Positions 1 through 8,422 of a stretch of DNA of 64,000 bases are shown in pieces. The stretch spans positions 19,201-83,200 of the forward strand of contig CAYZQI010000002.1 in NCBI GenBank assembly GCA_964480455.1, in the 5' to 3' direction. The stretch comes from JAABSX01 sp964480455. GTDB lineage: Bacteria > Bacteroidota > Bacteroidia > Cytophagales > Microscillaceae. The notes beneath the pieces are model-generated. The model did no database searches, had not been told where the DNA came from, and saw only the letters and a program-made list of their open reading frames with translations. A program made the position numbers and the translations under genes. Each line of letters begins with the position of its first letter. The first letter of the stretch is position 1.

Positions 1-591
1 ATGACGGCTTTGTATTCTATCAATTTAGAGATGATGGGAAAATCAAATTTACCTTTGATAGCTACTGCCAATCTCTTGACCATTTTTCAGGGTGGCTTAG
101 GTACCTTAGGTTCTACATTGGTGGTTTTGCTGGTTATTGTGGCTTTGGTATGGCTCAAATTGAGCTATTTGCTCAATACAGATTTTGGTTTGGCGATGCG
201 TGCTACAGGCAATTCAGCCCCTATGGTACGTGCCAACGGAGTCAATACCGACCGAATGAAGATGATGGGGCTGGGGCTTGCCAATGCCCTGACAGCTTTT
301 AGTGGCTTTTTGGTAGTGCAGTATCAGGGTTTTGCAGATATTAATATGGGAATTGGGATTGTAATTATTGGTTTGGGTTCAGTAATGATAGGCGAAACCC
401 TAAGCCATTGGTTAGGGTTTCAAAACATTGCTTTGCGCCTGCTTGGGGTTGTTTTGGGAACTGTAGCATTTAGACTTATATTGGCACTGAGTCTGGCGGT
501 GGGCGTTCCACCTAATTTGCTCAAATTAGTAACTGCATTGCTAGTGCTGGTGGTGGTAGCATTGCCTAGCCTGAGGAAACAAGCAGCTTAA
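1..591 (+). CDS. ABC transporter permease, 3' part (5' end outside window)
   Basis: C-terminal 196 residues of an inner-membrane permease of the BPL_transp/COG4120 type, the family of putative ABC importers that work with a TrpX-like periplasmic binding protein. Hydrophobic segments lie near residues 38-55, 90-107, 115-132 and 142-190, and the cytoplasmic loop reading LAMRATGNSAPMVRANGVNT is the typical coupling loop of this family (family knowledge). The first base of the window happens to fall on an ATG, but the conserved segment MTALYSINLEMMGK is internal in relatives, so the true start is upstream. The stop is TAA at 589-591. The partner ATPase and binding protein are not visible here; the substrate is unknown. 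Confidence 0.75.
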   Translation: MTALYSINLEMMGKSNLPLIATANLLTIFQGGLGTLGSTLVVLLVIVALVWLKLSYLLNTDFGLAMRATGNSAPMVRANGVNTDRMKMMGLGLANALTAFSGFLVVQYQGFADINMGIGIVIIGLGSVMIGETLSHWLGFQNIALRLLGVVLGTVAFRLILALSLAVGVPPNLLKLVTALLVLVVVALPSLRKQAA

Positions 592-613
592 AGCCTCTGC
601 TATTAGCTTTTGC

Positions 614-1285
614 TTAGGGCAAAGTATCATGAGCATCGCAAGCAAGGATAGGTCTGAACCATTGGAAGCACTGTGTAGCATACCAGTTTTTGCCATCAGT
701 ATAAAGTCCGCAGCCCATTTGGATAGCCTTGTCAGAAAAAATATTTTTGCGCTGAGTGGTAGAGCTCACCCATTGATTTACAAATGTTTCTGCTACATAT
801 AAATAGGTGTTTTCTCCTATCATTCCTGTTTTAGTAGCTAGGTTTTCAGTAATAAAAGGATTGCTAATCCCTGCCAATCTCCCTCTCTGGTCTTTTGTTT
901 TTCTGTAAATATTTTTTGGATTGATATGCGACAAGAAGTTACTTTGTTGCATTTCTTTAGCGTGGTGCCAAGCTGCTATCTCAAGTGGAGCAGCATAAGT
1001 CAGAGGCTTTAGTCCTTGTTGGGCGCGTTGTTCGTTAGTTAAGAAAAAAAGACAAGCGTTCATTAAGCCATAATCTATGTTTTCAAAATCTATTTTTTTA
1101 TGAAAGATAGCTTGTTTTCTAAAATTGTGTAAATTTACTTGAAGATACATTTCTCGCTCCCAGACTTTCTCTAGTTGGGTGGTAGGAGGAGGAGCAAAAC
1201 CTGTACTAATGAAAAATACACCCATCAAAAACATACTAGGAATACTTATATTTATAATTGATTGATAAAGTGTGTTTCTGTTCAT
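614..1285 (-). CDS. CAP (SCP/PR-1-like) domain secreted protein
   Basis: 223-residue protein with an N-terminal hydrophobic signal or anchor segment (about residues 12-32) followed by a CAP domain. Seen: LTNEQRAQQGLKPL, then AAWHHAKEMQQSNFLSH, then GENTYLYVAETFVNQW, which match the order of the CAP-family helices and the His/Glu metal-site region. Bacterial CAP proteins are extracytoplasmic and mostly of unknown biochemical role. It is convergent with the permease gene, with 22 bases between the stops, and stands alone. The start ATG at 1285 fits the signal-like N-terminus. Assignment to the superfamily is fairly firm; function is open. Confidence 0.8.
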   Translation of the reverse strand: MNRNTLYQSIINISIPSMFLMGVFFISTGFAPPPTTQLEKVWEREMYLQVNLHNFRKQAIFHKKIDFENIDYGLMNACLFFLTNEQRAQQGLKPLTYAAPLEIAAWHHAKEMQQSNFLSHINPKNIYRKTKDQRGRLAGISNPFITENLATKTGMIGENTYLYVAETFVNQWVSSTTQRKNIFSDKAIQMGCGLYTDGKNWYATQCFQWFRPILACDAHDTLP

Positions 1286-1506
1286 GACTATTAAATTTAT
1301 TTTGTAGCAAAGCCTTCACAAAAGACTTGGCTTAGTAAAAAGAATGTAGTGCTATTTAGCAATTAACTGTTTATCAATAATACGCCCGTTTGTGCGTTGA
1401 AATGATAACTCGTCAAGATGACTACCAAGCCAAAAGATTGAATTTTAGAGCAGCTTTCACAAAAACACTTTTTTTCTTTGTAAACACCTAATTTTATTAC
1501 AAGCTG

Positions 1507-3048
1507 ATGCGTACATTTTTTACTTTCATATTATCTGTTTTGGGCATTTTTAGCACTCACGGGCAAACACAAAATACCTATCAAAATGCAGGATTAGCAC
1601 AAGAGGTTGTCCATAGAGATTTGGCAAAAGCCATTCAGCAACCCGAAAAAGTCATTCGTCTGGATTTAAGCAACCAACAACTCAGCAAAGTACCTGCTGA
1701 ACTTCTCTACTTTAAAAATCTCAAAGAACTCAATCTAAGCCACAACCAACTTACTACGCTTTCAGGCAAAGTAGCTACTTTAAAGAACCTTGAAATCTTA
1801 CGTCTGTCAAATAATCCATTAAAATACTACCCTAGCAATCTAGATAGCCTTCAACAACTCAAAGTACTGGAGCTACAATCTGTTTCACTTTTGGAAATTC
1901 CTATTCAAATTTTCAATTTGAGAAAATTAATGGTGCTTAAGTTAGACAACAATCAGCTTAGCCAACTTTCGGATAGCCTTCAATACTTGACGGCTCTACA
2001 AGAGCTATCTCTAACAAAAAATAAATTAGATAGTCTGCCAAGTAGCCTCAGTCAAAATCTAAAAATGCTCTTACTCAGCCATAATCACCTCTTGTACTTG
2101 CCTGAGAGTATCACAAAACTCACACAACTAGCAAAAATAAGCCTCGACCATAACCAGCTTTCTACACTTCCTGAGGGCTTTACACAGCTTGGCCAGCTCA
2201 AAGAAGCTAACTTAGCCCACAATCAGCTAACAGCCCTACCTCACGACTGGCAACGCTTGAAGCAATTAGAAAGACTTGACCTGAGTCATAATCATCTCAG
2301 CTATCTTCCTAGTGGGTTTGCCAATGCAACCACCCTCACGCATCTTTCACTAGAAAACAATCAGCTAAGTAGTTTGCCAAGCAATCTTACAGCCCTAAAA
2401 AAGCTACAACAGCTCGACCTTTCAGAAAATCAACTTGCCGACCTGCCCCAAAATTTACAAGATTGGTCAGCATTGATTTTGCTTGATTTGGGTAGTAATC
2501 AACTGACTTCTTGCCCTGCCTCGCTCTGTAATATTACCACACTCAAGGCACTTTATCTTGGGTATAATCAACTGAATAAGCTCTGTGATGACTTTTCAAA
2601 AATGATGGATCTGACGGTGCTTGATGTGAGCAATAACCAACTGACCGCCTTGCCTTTGAGCCTCTTGGCCTTAGACAATCTGAAATCTTTGGTACTCAAA
2701 AACAACCAATTAAAGCAACTTCCACTCCCTAGCAAAACTTTGGAAAATCTACTTTCGCTTGATTTAAGCCATAATCAACTGACACAATTGCCCAAAGAGA
2801 TGAGTGGTTTTAAAGCACTCCGAAGCCTATTTTTGGGCAATAACCAACTTACCGAGCTCCCTAGGAGTTTCTCAAATCTTCATCTTTTACAAGAACTCTA
2901 CCTGGAGGGCAACCAATTGAAAGAACTGACCATTCGGCTTGAAGATTTTACGGCTTTGCGTAAAATCAATCTTCAAAATAATCCAATTCCGAAAGCATAC
3001 ATCGACCAACTCAAAGAAGCAGTGATGCACCTTGCCATCATCTTTTGA
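1507..3048 (+). CDS. Leucine-rich repeat protein, secreted
   Basis: 513 residues: a signal peptide (MRTFFTFILSVLGIFSTHG, probable cleavage near residue 19-20), a short linker, then about 19 tandem leucine-rich repeats of 22-23 residues from about residue 48 to the end, with the consensus L..L.LS.NQLT.LP. The repeats are of the bacterial 'LP' type found in many Bacteroidota and in some effector proteins; they normally form a curved protein-binding surface. No other domain, no lipobox and no C-terminal sorting domain are visible. It is monocistronic, with 221 bases upstream and the ABC ATPase about 100 bases downstream. The ligand cannot be deduced. Confidence 0.85.
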   Translation: MRTFFTFILSVLGIFSTHGQTQNTYQNAGLAQEVVHRDLAKAIQQPEKVIRLDLSNQQLSKVPAELLYFKNLKELNLSHNQLTTLSGKVATLKNLEILRLSNNPLKYYPSNLDSLQQLKVLELQSVSLLEIPIQIFNLRKLMVLKLDNNQLSQLSDSLQYLTALQELSLTKNKLDSLPSSLSQNLKMLLLSHNHLLYLPESITKLTQLAKISLDHNQLSTLPEGFTQLGQLKEANLAHNQLTALPHDWQRLKQLERLDLSHNHLSYLPSGFANATTLTHLSLENNQLSSLPSNLTALKKLQQLDLSENQLADLPQNLQDWSALILLDLGSNQLTSCPASLCNITTLKALYLGYNQLNKLCDDFSKMMDLTVLDVSNNQLTALPLSLLALDNLKSLVLKNNQLKQLPLPSKTLENLLSLDLSHNQLTQLPKEMSGFKALRSLFLGNNQLTELPRSFSNLHLLQELYLEGNQLKELTIRLEDFTALRKINLQNNPIPKAYIDQLKEAVMHLAIIF

Positions 3049-3149
3049 TGAAAGAGCAATGGCAATTATGGATATTTTTGTGTAGCTAGTTTAGAAATTT
3101 GTAATTTTTGGCGTATAATTGCTACCAACAGCACAAATTGAGCTTAAAT

Positions 3150-4067
3150 ATGATGCAACTCACCATAAAAAATCTTTCTAAAACTTATCCTAATGGCACA
3201 AAAGCCCTTGATGAGGTAAACCTAGAGTTAAAAAAAGGAATGTTTGGACTCCTAGGACCTAATGGGGCAGGTAAATCTTCACTGATGCGTACTTTGGCTA
3301 CGCTCCAAGAGGCAGACAAAGGCGAGGTTACTTTTGTGATGCAAGATGGGCAAAACATCAATGTGCTTACGCAAAAGCAAACCGTAAGGCAACTACTTGG
3401 CTATCTTCCCCAAGAGTTTGGTGTGTATCCTAAAATGAATGCCGAAGAAATGCTCGATCATTTTGCCAAACTCAAAGGCATACACCAAAGCAAAGATCGA
3501 AAAGCCATTGTAAAAGCACTTCTTGAGCAAACTAACCTTTATAAAGTCCGCAAACGCAGCCTAGGAGGCTATTCAGGTGGTATGAAACAACGCTTTGGAA
3601 TAGCACAAGCTCTCCTTGGTAATCCGCAGCTTCTCATAGTAGATGAGCCTACCGCAGGACTAGACCCTGCCGAGCGCAATAGATTTCATAATCTTCTTAG
3701 TGAAGTAGGTGAAAACATTGTGGTGATTCTCTCCACACACATCGTAGAAGACGTGAGCAATCTTTGCAATCAAATGGCAATTATACACCGAGGCGAAGTA
3801 TTGCTCACAGGCAATCCTGCTGACATAATAGAAGATGCCAAAGGCAAAGTATGGAAAAAAGTAATTGATAAAACAGACTTGCCCGCACATCAAAAAAAAT
3901 TCAATGTGATTTCTTCACGCCTTTTTGCGGGTACAGGTAAAGTCATTATCAAGGTATTTGCAGAACTTCGCCCCGATGATACTTTTGAGATTACCGAGCC
4001 AGATTTGGAAGATGTATATTTTAATGCCATCAAAAATGCTGACAAAGCACTAGAAGTTGCCGTTTGA
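3150..4067 (+). CDS. ABC transporter ATP-binding protein
   Basis: Cytoplasmic ATPase subunit of an ABC transporter of the DrrA/CcmA type. Walker A is GPNGAGKSS, the Q-loop lies in YLPQEFGVYP, the signature is YSGGMKQRFGIA, Walker B plus catalytic Glu is LLIVDEPTAGLD and the H-loop His is in LSTHIVED. About 70 C-terminal residues follow the ATPase core, as in exporters of this type. The open frame can be extended to a TTG at 3108, but the ATG pair at 3150/3153 directly precedes the conserved QLTIKNLSKTY strand and is the likelier start. No permease gene lies on either side, so the partner and the substrate are unknown. Confidence 0.85.
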   Translation: MMQLTIKNLSKTYPNGTKALDEVNLELKKGMFGLLGPNGAGKSSLMRTLATLQEADKGEVTFVMQDGQNINVLTQKQTVRQLLGYLPQEFGVYPKMNAEEMLDHFAKLKGIHQSKDRKAIVKALLEQTNLYKVRKRSLGGYSGGMKQRFGIAQALLGNPQLLIVDEPTAGLDPAERNRFHNLLSEVGENIVVILSTHIVEDVSNLCNQMAIIHRGEVLLTGNPADIIEDAKGKVWKKVIDKTDLPAHQKKFNVISSRLFAGTGKVIIKVFAELRPDDTFEITEPDLEDVYFNAIKNADKALEVAV

Positions 4068-4130
4068 AAAATTAAAACCCTCTAGTTTACTCAATAAGGA
4101 GGTTTTTCTCAAATCAAGGCTCTCTTTTGG

Positions 4131-4487
4131 CTAAATAAATAGTTCTTCATCTTCAAAATAATCAAGTACATAGCCTTTGAGCAATTCTTCTTGGCTAAGA
4201 ATATCCAAATGCGGTAATTTCTTTATGCGCTTCCAATGAGGCCATCCGTCTTGGTCGTGTCCTTCTAGTTTATAAATACCTGCTTTGCTTAAGATGCGGC
4301 AGATGGCTATGTGCATTAGGTCTTGTTTCTGCTCTTTGCTGAAAGTTTTAGGCCCTTGCCCTAGTTCTCGCACGCCTATCAAAAATAAGACAGCGTTGAG
4401 GTCTTCGGGTTTTTTTCCTATGATACCTTTGAGGTTGAGCAGCAATTCTTCCCAAGCCTGTGTTAAATTTCTTTTTTTATTTTCCAT
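4131..4487 (-). CDS. Conserved hypothetical protein, 118 aa
   Basis: Small soluble protein beginning MENKKRNLTQAWEELL, probably mostly helical, with an acidic C-terminus (LDYFEDEELFI). The sequence around residues 26-75 (GKKPEDLNAVLFLIGVRELG, then KEQKQDLMHIAICRIL) looks like a genuine conserved protein rather than a shadow: codon use matches the neighbours and no competing frame is plausible. I do not recognise a named domain. It is convergent with the ABC ATPase gene (63 bases between stops). The 345-base gap upstream contains a 110-bp palindromic repeat. Confidence 0.7.
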   Translation of the reverse strand: MENKKRNLTQAWEELLLNLKGIIGKKPEDLNAVLFLIGVRELGQGPKTFSKEQKQDLMHIAICRILSKAGIYKLEGHDQDGWPHWKRIKKLPHLDILSQEELLKGYVLDYFEDEELFI

Positions 4488-4621
4488 TTTAAGTAAAAAA
4501 ATAACTAATTTACAACTGTTATTACGATTTTTTCTAAAAAAATCTCCCGATTTGTTTGGATAGGCAAAATTACCAATTTACCCAGACACCACACTACTCC
4601 ATAACCTGCTGTTTTTGGTTC

Positions 4622-4731
4622 TCTGACAATTTTTGTGGTAGTGTTTCATAAGATAGCTTGAATACTGTTCAGAACATAAATGCCAGCGGACTGGAAGTCC
4701 GCTGCTACAGATTTTCACAGAAATTGTCAGA
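4622..4731. repeat. 110-bp palindromic element, copy A
   Basis: Begins TCTGACAATTTTTGTG and ends CACAGAAATTGTCAGA, near-perfect inverted termini. A central hairpin has a 9-bp stem, CAGCGGACT / AGTCCGCTG, with loop GGA. It shares length and layout with copies at 8145, 30122 and 39765. The two short minus-strand open frames in copies A and C resemble each other only because the element is repeated. It occupies most of the gap 4488-4856. Confidence 0.85.
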
Positions 4732-4856
4732 CAATCCTGTTTTTTATGAAAACAAACAAATCTGAAGATTTTCGTCATAGTGAGTGTGCAGTCTCGTCAT
4801 GTTACGTATAACTAAAAATAAGAGCAACAATATTGAATTTGAATCTGAGATTGAAA

Positions 4857-5300
4857 ATGAAAATAGCAACATTTAGCGCAAAATGTAGAAACATTTCTTG
4901 CAAATACGATTTTAATGCTCCGGCTCTTTCCGATTTTAGTTACGGGGAATATATCTACGGATCGATGGATAGCAGAGAAATTAGGTATTATAGTGGTTTG
5001 GGTTGTGAAACTTGGGACTTGATTGATAGATTGGTGAGTGTACGTTTGAACAATAAAAATAGAGAAAAAATAGGTTCAGTGATTCAAAAGATTGTAGGAC
5101 TCGTTGCTGATAGGCAAAATCCTGATGTGTATTTTACTCAAGATATTTACTGCCCAAAATGTCAATCTAAACGTACCTCAATAGATGAAAATGATAAAAT
5201 GGGACTTCAAGAATATGAAAGCCTAACATTTGATAATTTCACCAATTTGAATGAACTGGAAAAAGAAAGATTGATTGATAGGTATCTCAGAGAAATTTAA
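4857..5300 (+). CDS. Hypothetical protein with CxxxxC and CPKC cysteine pairs
   Basis: 147 residues from the ATG at 4857; a TTG at 4833 could add eight residues but is less likely. Cysteine pairs near the N-terminus (KCRNISCKYDF) and in the second half (YCPKCQSKRTS) suggest a small zinc-binding fold split across the protein. No signal peptide or membrane segment. No recognised family. Tail-to-tail with lipB, with 4 bases between the stops. The frame is uninterrupted and has normal codon use, so I regard it as a real gene of unknown role. Confidence 0.6.
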   Translation: MKIATFSAKCRNISCKYDFNAPALSDFSYGEYIYGSMDSREIRYYSGLGCETWDLIDRLVSVRLNNKNREKIGSVIQKIVGLVADRQNPDVYFTQDIYCPKCQSKRTSIDENDKMGLQEYESLTFDNFTNLNELEKERLIDRYLREI

Positions 5301-5304
5301 CGGG

Positions 5305-5994
5305 CTAGTGTACTGATTGGATATCAAAAATTGTCAAAAACTGTTCAAGCACTATTTCTGATATTACTTCTACAGAAAAAGACTTTTGAAGCTCTTTTTC
5401 AGTAGAGGTAGTGCCTTTTCCTTTTAGCCCGCAGGCTACAATGTACTCAAAATGAGGGAGGTAAGTATTTACGTTTAAGGCTAACCCGTGCATGGTGATT
5501 CCTCGGCTTGCTTTTATGCCAATGGCACAAATCTTACGCTGCCGTTCCACCCAAACCCCCGCAGCACCTTCTACTCGTGTGGCTTGGAGACCTATTTTTT
5601 TCAAACTTTGGATAATGACTTCTTCTAACTGATAGACATATTGTCGTACTCCTATTTTTAGGGTATCTAGGTCTAAAATCGGATAAACTACTAACTGCCC
5701 CCAGCCGTGATAGGTGATGTCGCCTCCTCTATCCGTCTCGAGTAGTTGTATGCTTTCTGCCTCGAGTTGTGCTTTGCTGGCGAGTAGGTTTTGGGTTTGC
5801 CCGTTTTTGCCTAGGGTAAATACAGGCGGATGCTCACAAAACAGCACATGCCCAATGCAAGGACTTACTTTGTGGGTAAGTTTATACTTCCTCATTTCTT
5901 CAAACAAGGCGGTTTGCCATTCCCAAGCCTTCTGATAGTCTATTTTTTGGAGTGGGTGAATGTGTAAAGTATTTGATGGAGCCTGGACTTGCAT
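5305..5994 (-). CDS. lipB: Octanoyl-[acyl-carrier-protein]:protein transferase LipB
   Basis: Transfers octanoyl from ACP to the lipoyl domains of 2-oxoacid dehydrogenases and GcvH, the first step of de novo lipoate assembly in the cytoplasm. Seen: the RGGDITYHGWGQLVVYP block, the KICAIGIKASRGITMHG block with the conserved Lys, and the catalytic Cys in VACGLKGKG. The 229-residue length is normal. The ATG overlaps the lipA stop by one base (TAATG on the minus strand), so the two genes are probably translationally coupled, lipA first. The pairing with LipA, which completes the pathway, supports the call. Confidence 0.95.
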   Translation of the reverse strand: MQVQAPSNTLHIHPLQKIDYQKAWEWQTALFEEMRKYKLTHKVSPCIGHVLFCEHPPVFTLGKNGQTQNLLASKAQLEAESIQLLETDRGGDITYHGWGQLVVYPILDLDTLKIGVRQYVYQLEEVIIQSLKKIGLQATRVEGAAGVWVERQRKICAIGIKASRGITMHGLALNVNTYLPHFEYIVACGLKGKGTTSTEKELQKSFSVEVISEIVLEQFLTIFDIQSVH

Positions 5995-6869
5995 TAATGG
6001 ACGTGTTTTTCGGCGTGGTAAGAGCTTCTCACCAAGGCACCACTTTCTACAAATCTAAATCCTTTTTCGAGTCCTATGGTTTCATATTTTTTGAATACTT
6101 CGGGCTTGATAAACTCTTGTACTTCAAGATGCGCACGTGTAGGTTGTAGGTATTGCCCAATCGTGATGACTTCACAGCCGACGCTTCGGAGGTCGTTCAT
6201 TGTTTCGAGTATTTCAGCTTCGGTTTCGCCTAGCCCGAGCATAATGCCCGATTTGGAGCGGATACCGGCCTCAGACACACACTTAATGACAGAGAGGCTA
6301 CGGTCATAGTCAGAGTTGCGGCGAACTTGTCGGGTCAGCCTTCGGACTGTTTCCATATTATGTGAGATGACATTGGGCTGTGCTTGGGTAATTTGCGAGA
6401 TGAGTTGGGTTTTGCCTTTAAAATCAGGGATAAGCACTTCCATAGTAGTACTAGGGTTGAGCGATTTAATGGCTTCAATTGTTGCTATCCAGACACTTGC
6501 ACCACCATCTTCGAGGTCATCTCTATCAACAGAAGTGATTACGGCGTGCTTGAGCTGCATCAACTGGATTGAGCGTGCTACGTTCATTGGTTCGTCCCAA
6601 TTGATGGCATCGGGTCGTCCTGTTTTGACAGCACAGAACCGGCAGGCGCGGGTACAAATATCTCCCAAAATCATAAAAGTAGCTGTACCTGCGCCCCAGC
6701 ACTCGCCCATGTTGGGACAGCGTCCGCTTTCGCAGATGGTATGTAGCTTGTGTTCTTTTACGATTTTTTTTACTTCTACATATTCTTTTCCTGTTGGGAG
6801 CTGTATTTTGAGCCAGTCAGGTTTTTGCCTTTGTGTTTGGCGTGTATTGTCTAAGGTAGTTTTTTGCAT
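5994..6869 (-). CDS. lipA: Lipoyl synthase LipA
   Basis: Radical SAM enzyme that inserts two sulfurs into protein-bound octanoyl groups. Both cluster motifs are visible: the auxiliary-cluster cysteines in CESGRCPNMGEC and the radical-SAM CxxxCxxC in CTRACRFC. The conserved RSSYHAE near the C-terminus supplies the serine ligand of the auxiliary cluster (family knowledge). At 291 residues it is full length. First gene of the lipA-lipB pair. The start ATG at 6869 follows an AT-rich stretch; no strong Shine-Dalgarno is seen. Confidence 0.96.
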   Translation of the reverse strand: MQKTTLDNTRQTQRQKPDWLKIQLPTGKEYVEVKKIVKEHKLHTICESGRCPNMGECWGAGTATFMILGDICTRACRFCAVKTGRPDAINWDEPMNVARSIQLMQLKHAVITSVDRDDLEDGGASVWIATIEAIKSLNPSTTMEVLIPDFKGKTQLISQITQAQPNVISHNMETVRRLTRQVRRNSDYDRSLSVIKCVSEAGIRSKSGIMLGLGETEAEILETMNDLRSVGCEVITIGQYLQPTRAHLEVQEFIKPEVFKKYETIGLEKGFRFVESGALVRSSYHAEKHVH

Positions 6870-7091
6870 AATACGGAGTTCTTTTTTATAAATAAGTTAC
6901 ACCAAAAACCAATTGATTTTGTGCTACAAAAATACAAAAATCGTATGCAAATTGTTTACAATATTCTTTGCAGACATCATGGCTCTGTTCGGTTCTAAAA
7001 AGGTGGGAAATACATTGCCCCTAAGGGTGTTGATGAAGTTACAACCCATACAAAATGGGTAGCAACTTCAAGCTAGCAAAAAATCAATAGA

Positions 7092-7871
7092 TTATTTTTT
7101 GGTTTTTCTTGGCTTTTTTGTGGGAGTAGCTTCTACTTCTTCTTCAATGGCATCTACCACGTCTGCAAAAATGCGCCCGCAGTGTTCGCAGACGATTATC
7201 TTCTTTTTATCTCTTACTTCGGCTTGTCGCTGTGGAGGTACGATGGCAAAGCAACCTCCACAAGCATCTCTGATAACTTGCACTACTGCTAGCCCGTTGA
7301 TGGCATTAGAGCGGATTTTATTGTAAGAGCGGAGGAGTCTTTCTTCTACATTTTTGGCTTGTTTGTCGCGGTCTTTTTTGAGTTTATCTTCATCGCCTTG
7401 GCTTTCTTCCATGAGGTTATCGAGTTCTTTTTGTTTGCCTGCTAGGTCTTTGTTGCGGTCTTCTAAGATACCTTTGGTCTCAGCAATTTCCTCGTTTTTT
7501 TTAATAATTTTTTCATTTGCCTCTCTTATTTTTTTGTCGGCAAGTTGTATTTCTAGTTCTTCAGACTCTATTTCTTTCAAAATTGCCTCATACTCACGGT
7601 TATTGCGTACATTCATTTGCTGTTCTTTATACTTCACTATGAGTTTATCAGCTTCTTTCTTACGTTGTTTTTTGCTGTCAATCTCTTCATTGAGCAGTTT
7701 TACTTCTTGGTTAAACTTTTGAATACGCGTTTCATAACCTGCGATTTCATCTTCCAAATCTCTTACTTCGTCGGGCAAATCCCCTTTGGCTTTGTTAATC
7801 TCGTCTAATTGAGAATCTATTTTTTGTAGTTTTAAGAGGGCTTCTAGTTTTTGGGCAACGCTACGTTCCAT
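7092..7871 (-). CDS. Zinc-ribbon coiled-coil protein (DUF164/zf-RING_7 type)
   Basis: 259 residues. Residues about 10-175 are a long, highly charged coiled coil rich in Glu and Lys. A C4 zinc ribbon follows, with CGGC near residue 205 and CEHCGR near residue 232, and a Lys-rich tail ends the protein. This is the layout of the widespread YbgI-neighbour/CdsZ-like family, cytoplasmic proteins thought to bind nucleic acid or act as adaptors; the precise function in Bacteroidota is not established. Monocistronic, with 222 featureless bases between it and lipA and more than 500 bases upstream. Confidence 0.8.
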   Translation of the reverse strand: MERSVAQKLEALLKLQKIDSQLDEINKAKGDLPDEVRDLEDEIAGYETRIQKFNQEVKLLNEEIDSKKQRKKEADKLIVKYKEQQMNVRNNREYEAILKEIESEELEIQLADKKIREANEKIIKKNEEIAETKGILEDRNKDLAGKQKELDNLMEESQGDEDKLKKDRDKQAKNVEERLLRSYNKIRSNAINGLAVVQVIRDACGGCFAIVPPQRQAEVRDKKKIIVCEHCGRIFADVVDAIEEEVEATPTKKPRKTKK

Positions 7872-8144
7872 TTTTTTGGGAAAGTTTTTTAGATAAATTG
7901 AATTATTTTAACTTACAAAGTTGATGATTTTTTATGTATTTTCTAAATTTTTCTTTCTTTTGTATGCAAATAGTTAAGTGTTTGGATAATTTTAAAGCAA
8001 ACAAAACAGGTAATTGTTAAGATAAATCTTAAAATATGCCAGCGGCATGAAATCGAATATAAGTGCGTAAAACCCCAATAGGGTGGCATCTTTACTAAGT
8101 TTTGCCTTTGGATAAATGTACCTAAACAACTGCCAAAGTAGTTT

Positions 8145-8254
8145 TCTGACAATATTTGTGATGACGTGCAATGAGATAAGCTGAATATTGTTCAAAAAAT
8201 AAATGCTGACAGACTGAAAGTCTGCCGCCAAGTATTTTAACACAAATTGTCAGA
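8145..8254. repeat. 110-bp palindromic element, copy B
   Basis: Termini TCTGACAATATTTGTG and CACAAATTGTCAGA. The central stem is CAGACT / AGTCTG with loop GAA: compared with copy A, pairs in the stem have changed on both sides together, so pairing is kept while sequence differs. This is the most diverged of the full copies. Confidence 0.75.
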
Positions 8255-8397
8255 CCACCAACAAAAATGCGAGGTAGTTTTCAGATTGTATTGTAATCTG
8301 CAACAAATAGAGAGCTATCTTGAAAAGCATAGGTTAAAAATTTTTGGGCAGATAAATTAACCACTTTACAAAACAATATGGTTTAAAAAAATATTCC

Positions 8398-8405
8398 TAT
8401 TTTTG
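8398..8405 (+). promoter_or_regulatory. Candidate -7 box for aceK
   Basis: TATTTTTG matches the Bacteroidota sigma-ABfr -7 consensus TAnnTTTG, 17 bases before the preferred ATG at 8423. No convincing -33 TTTG is seen at the usual spacing, so this is a weak call. Confidence 0.3.
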
Positions 8406-8422
8406 TTTTGAATAATTATAAG

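Larger units (their letters stand above)
7872..8422. other. Intergenic region with a 110-bp element
   Basis: No coding region is supported here. The stretch carries copy B of the 110-bp palindromic element (8145-8254) and, at its right end, a TAnnTTTG box upstream of aceK. Short minus-strand open frames around 7943-8243 have no family resemblance and overlap the repeat. Confidence 0.6.

Noticed and set aside
4073..4112. Terminator after the lone ABC ATPase gene (AAACCCTC / GAGGTTT)
   Set aside because: The stem needs a bulge and has a long loop; pairing is too weak for a confident call.
4578..4778. Minus-strand open frame similar to the one at 30102-30350, as if a conserved short protein
   Set aside because: Both lie across copies of the 110-bp palindromic element; the similarity comes from the repeat and not from coding conservation.
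6076..6891. Long plus-strand open frames across lipA
   Set aside because: They are antisense shadows of the well-supported lipA gene with no family resemblance.
7354..7722. Plus-strand Ser/Leu-rich open frame of 122 codons
   Set aside because: Reverse reading of the Glu/Lys-rich coiled coil of the zinc-ribbon gene, which typically yields Ser/Leu-rich shadows.
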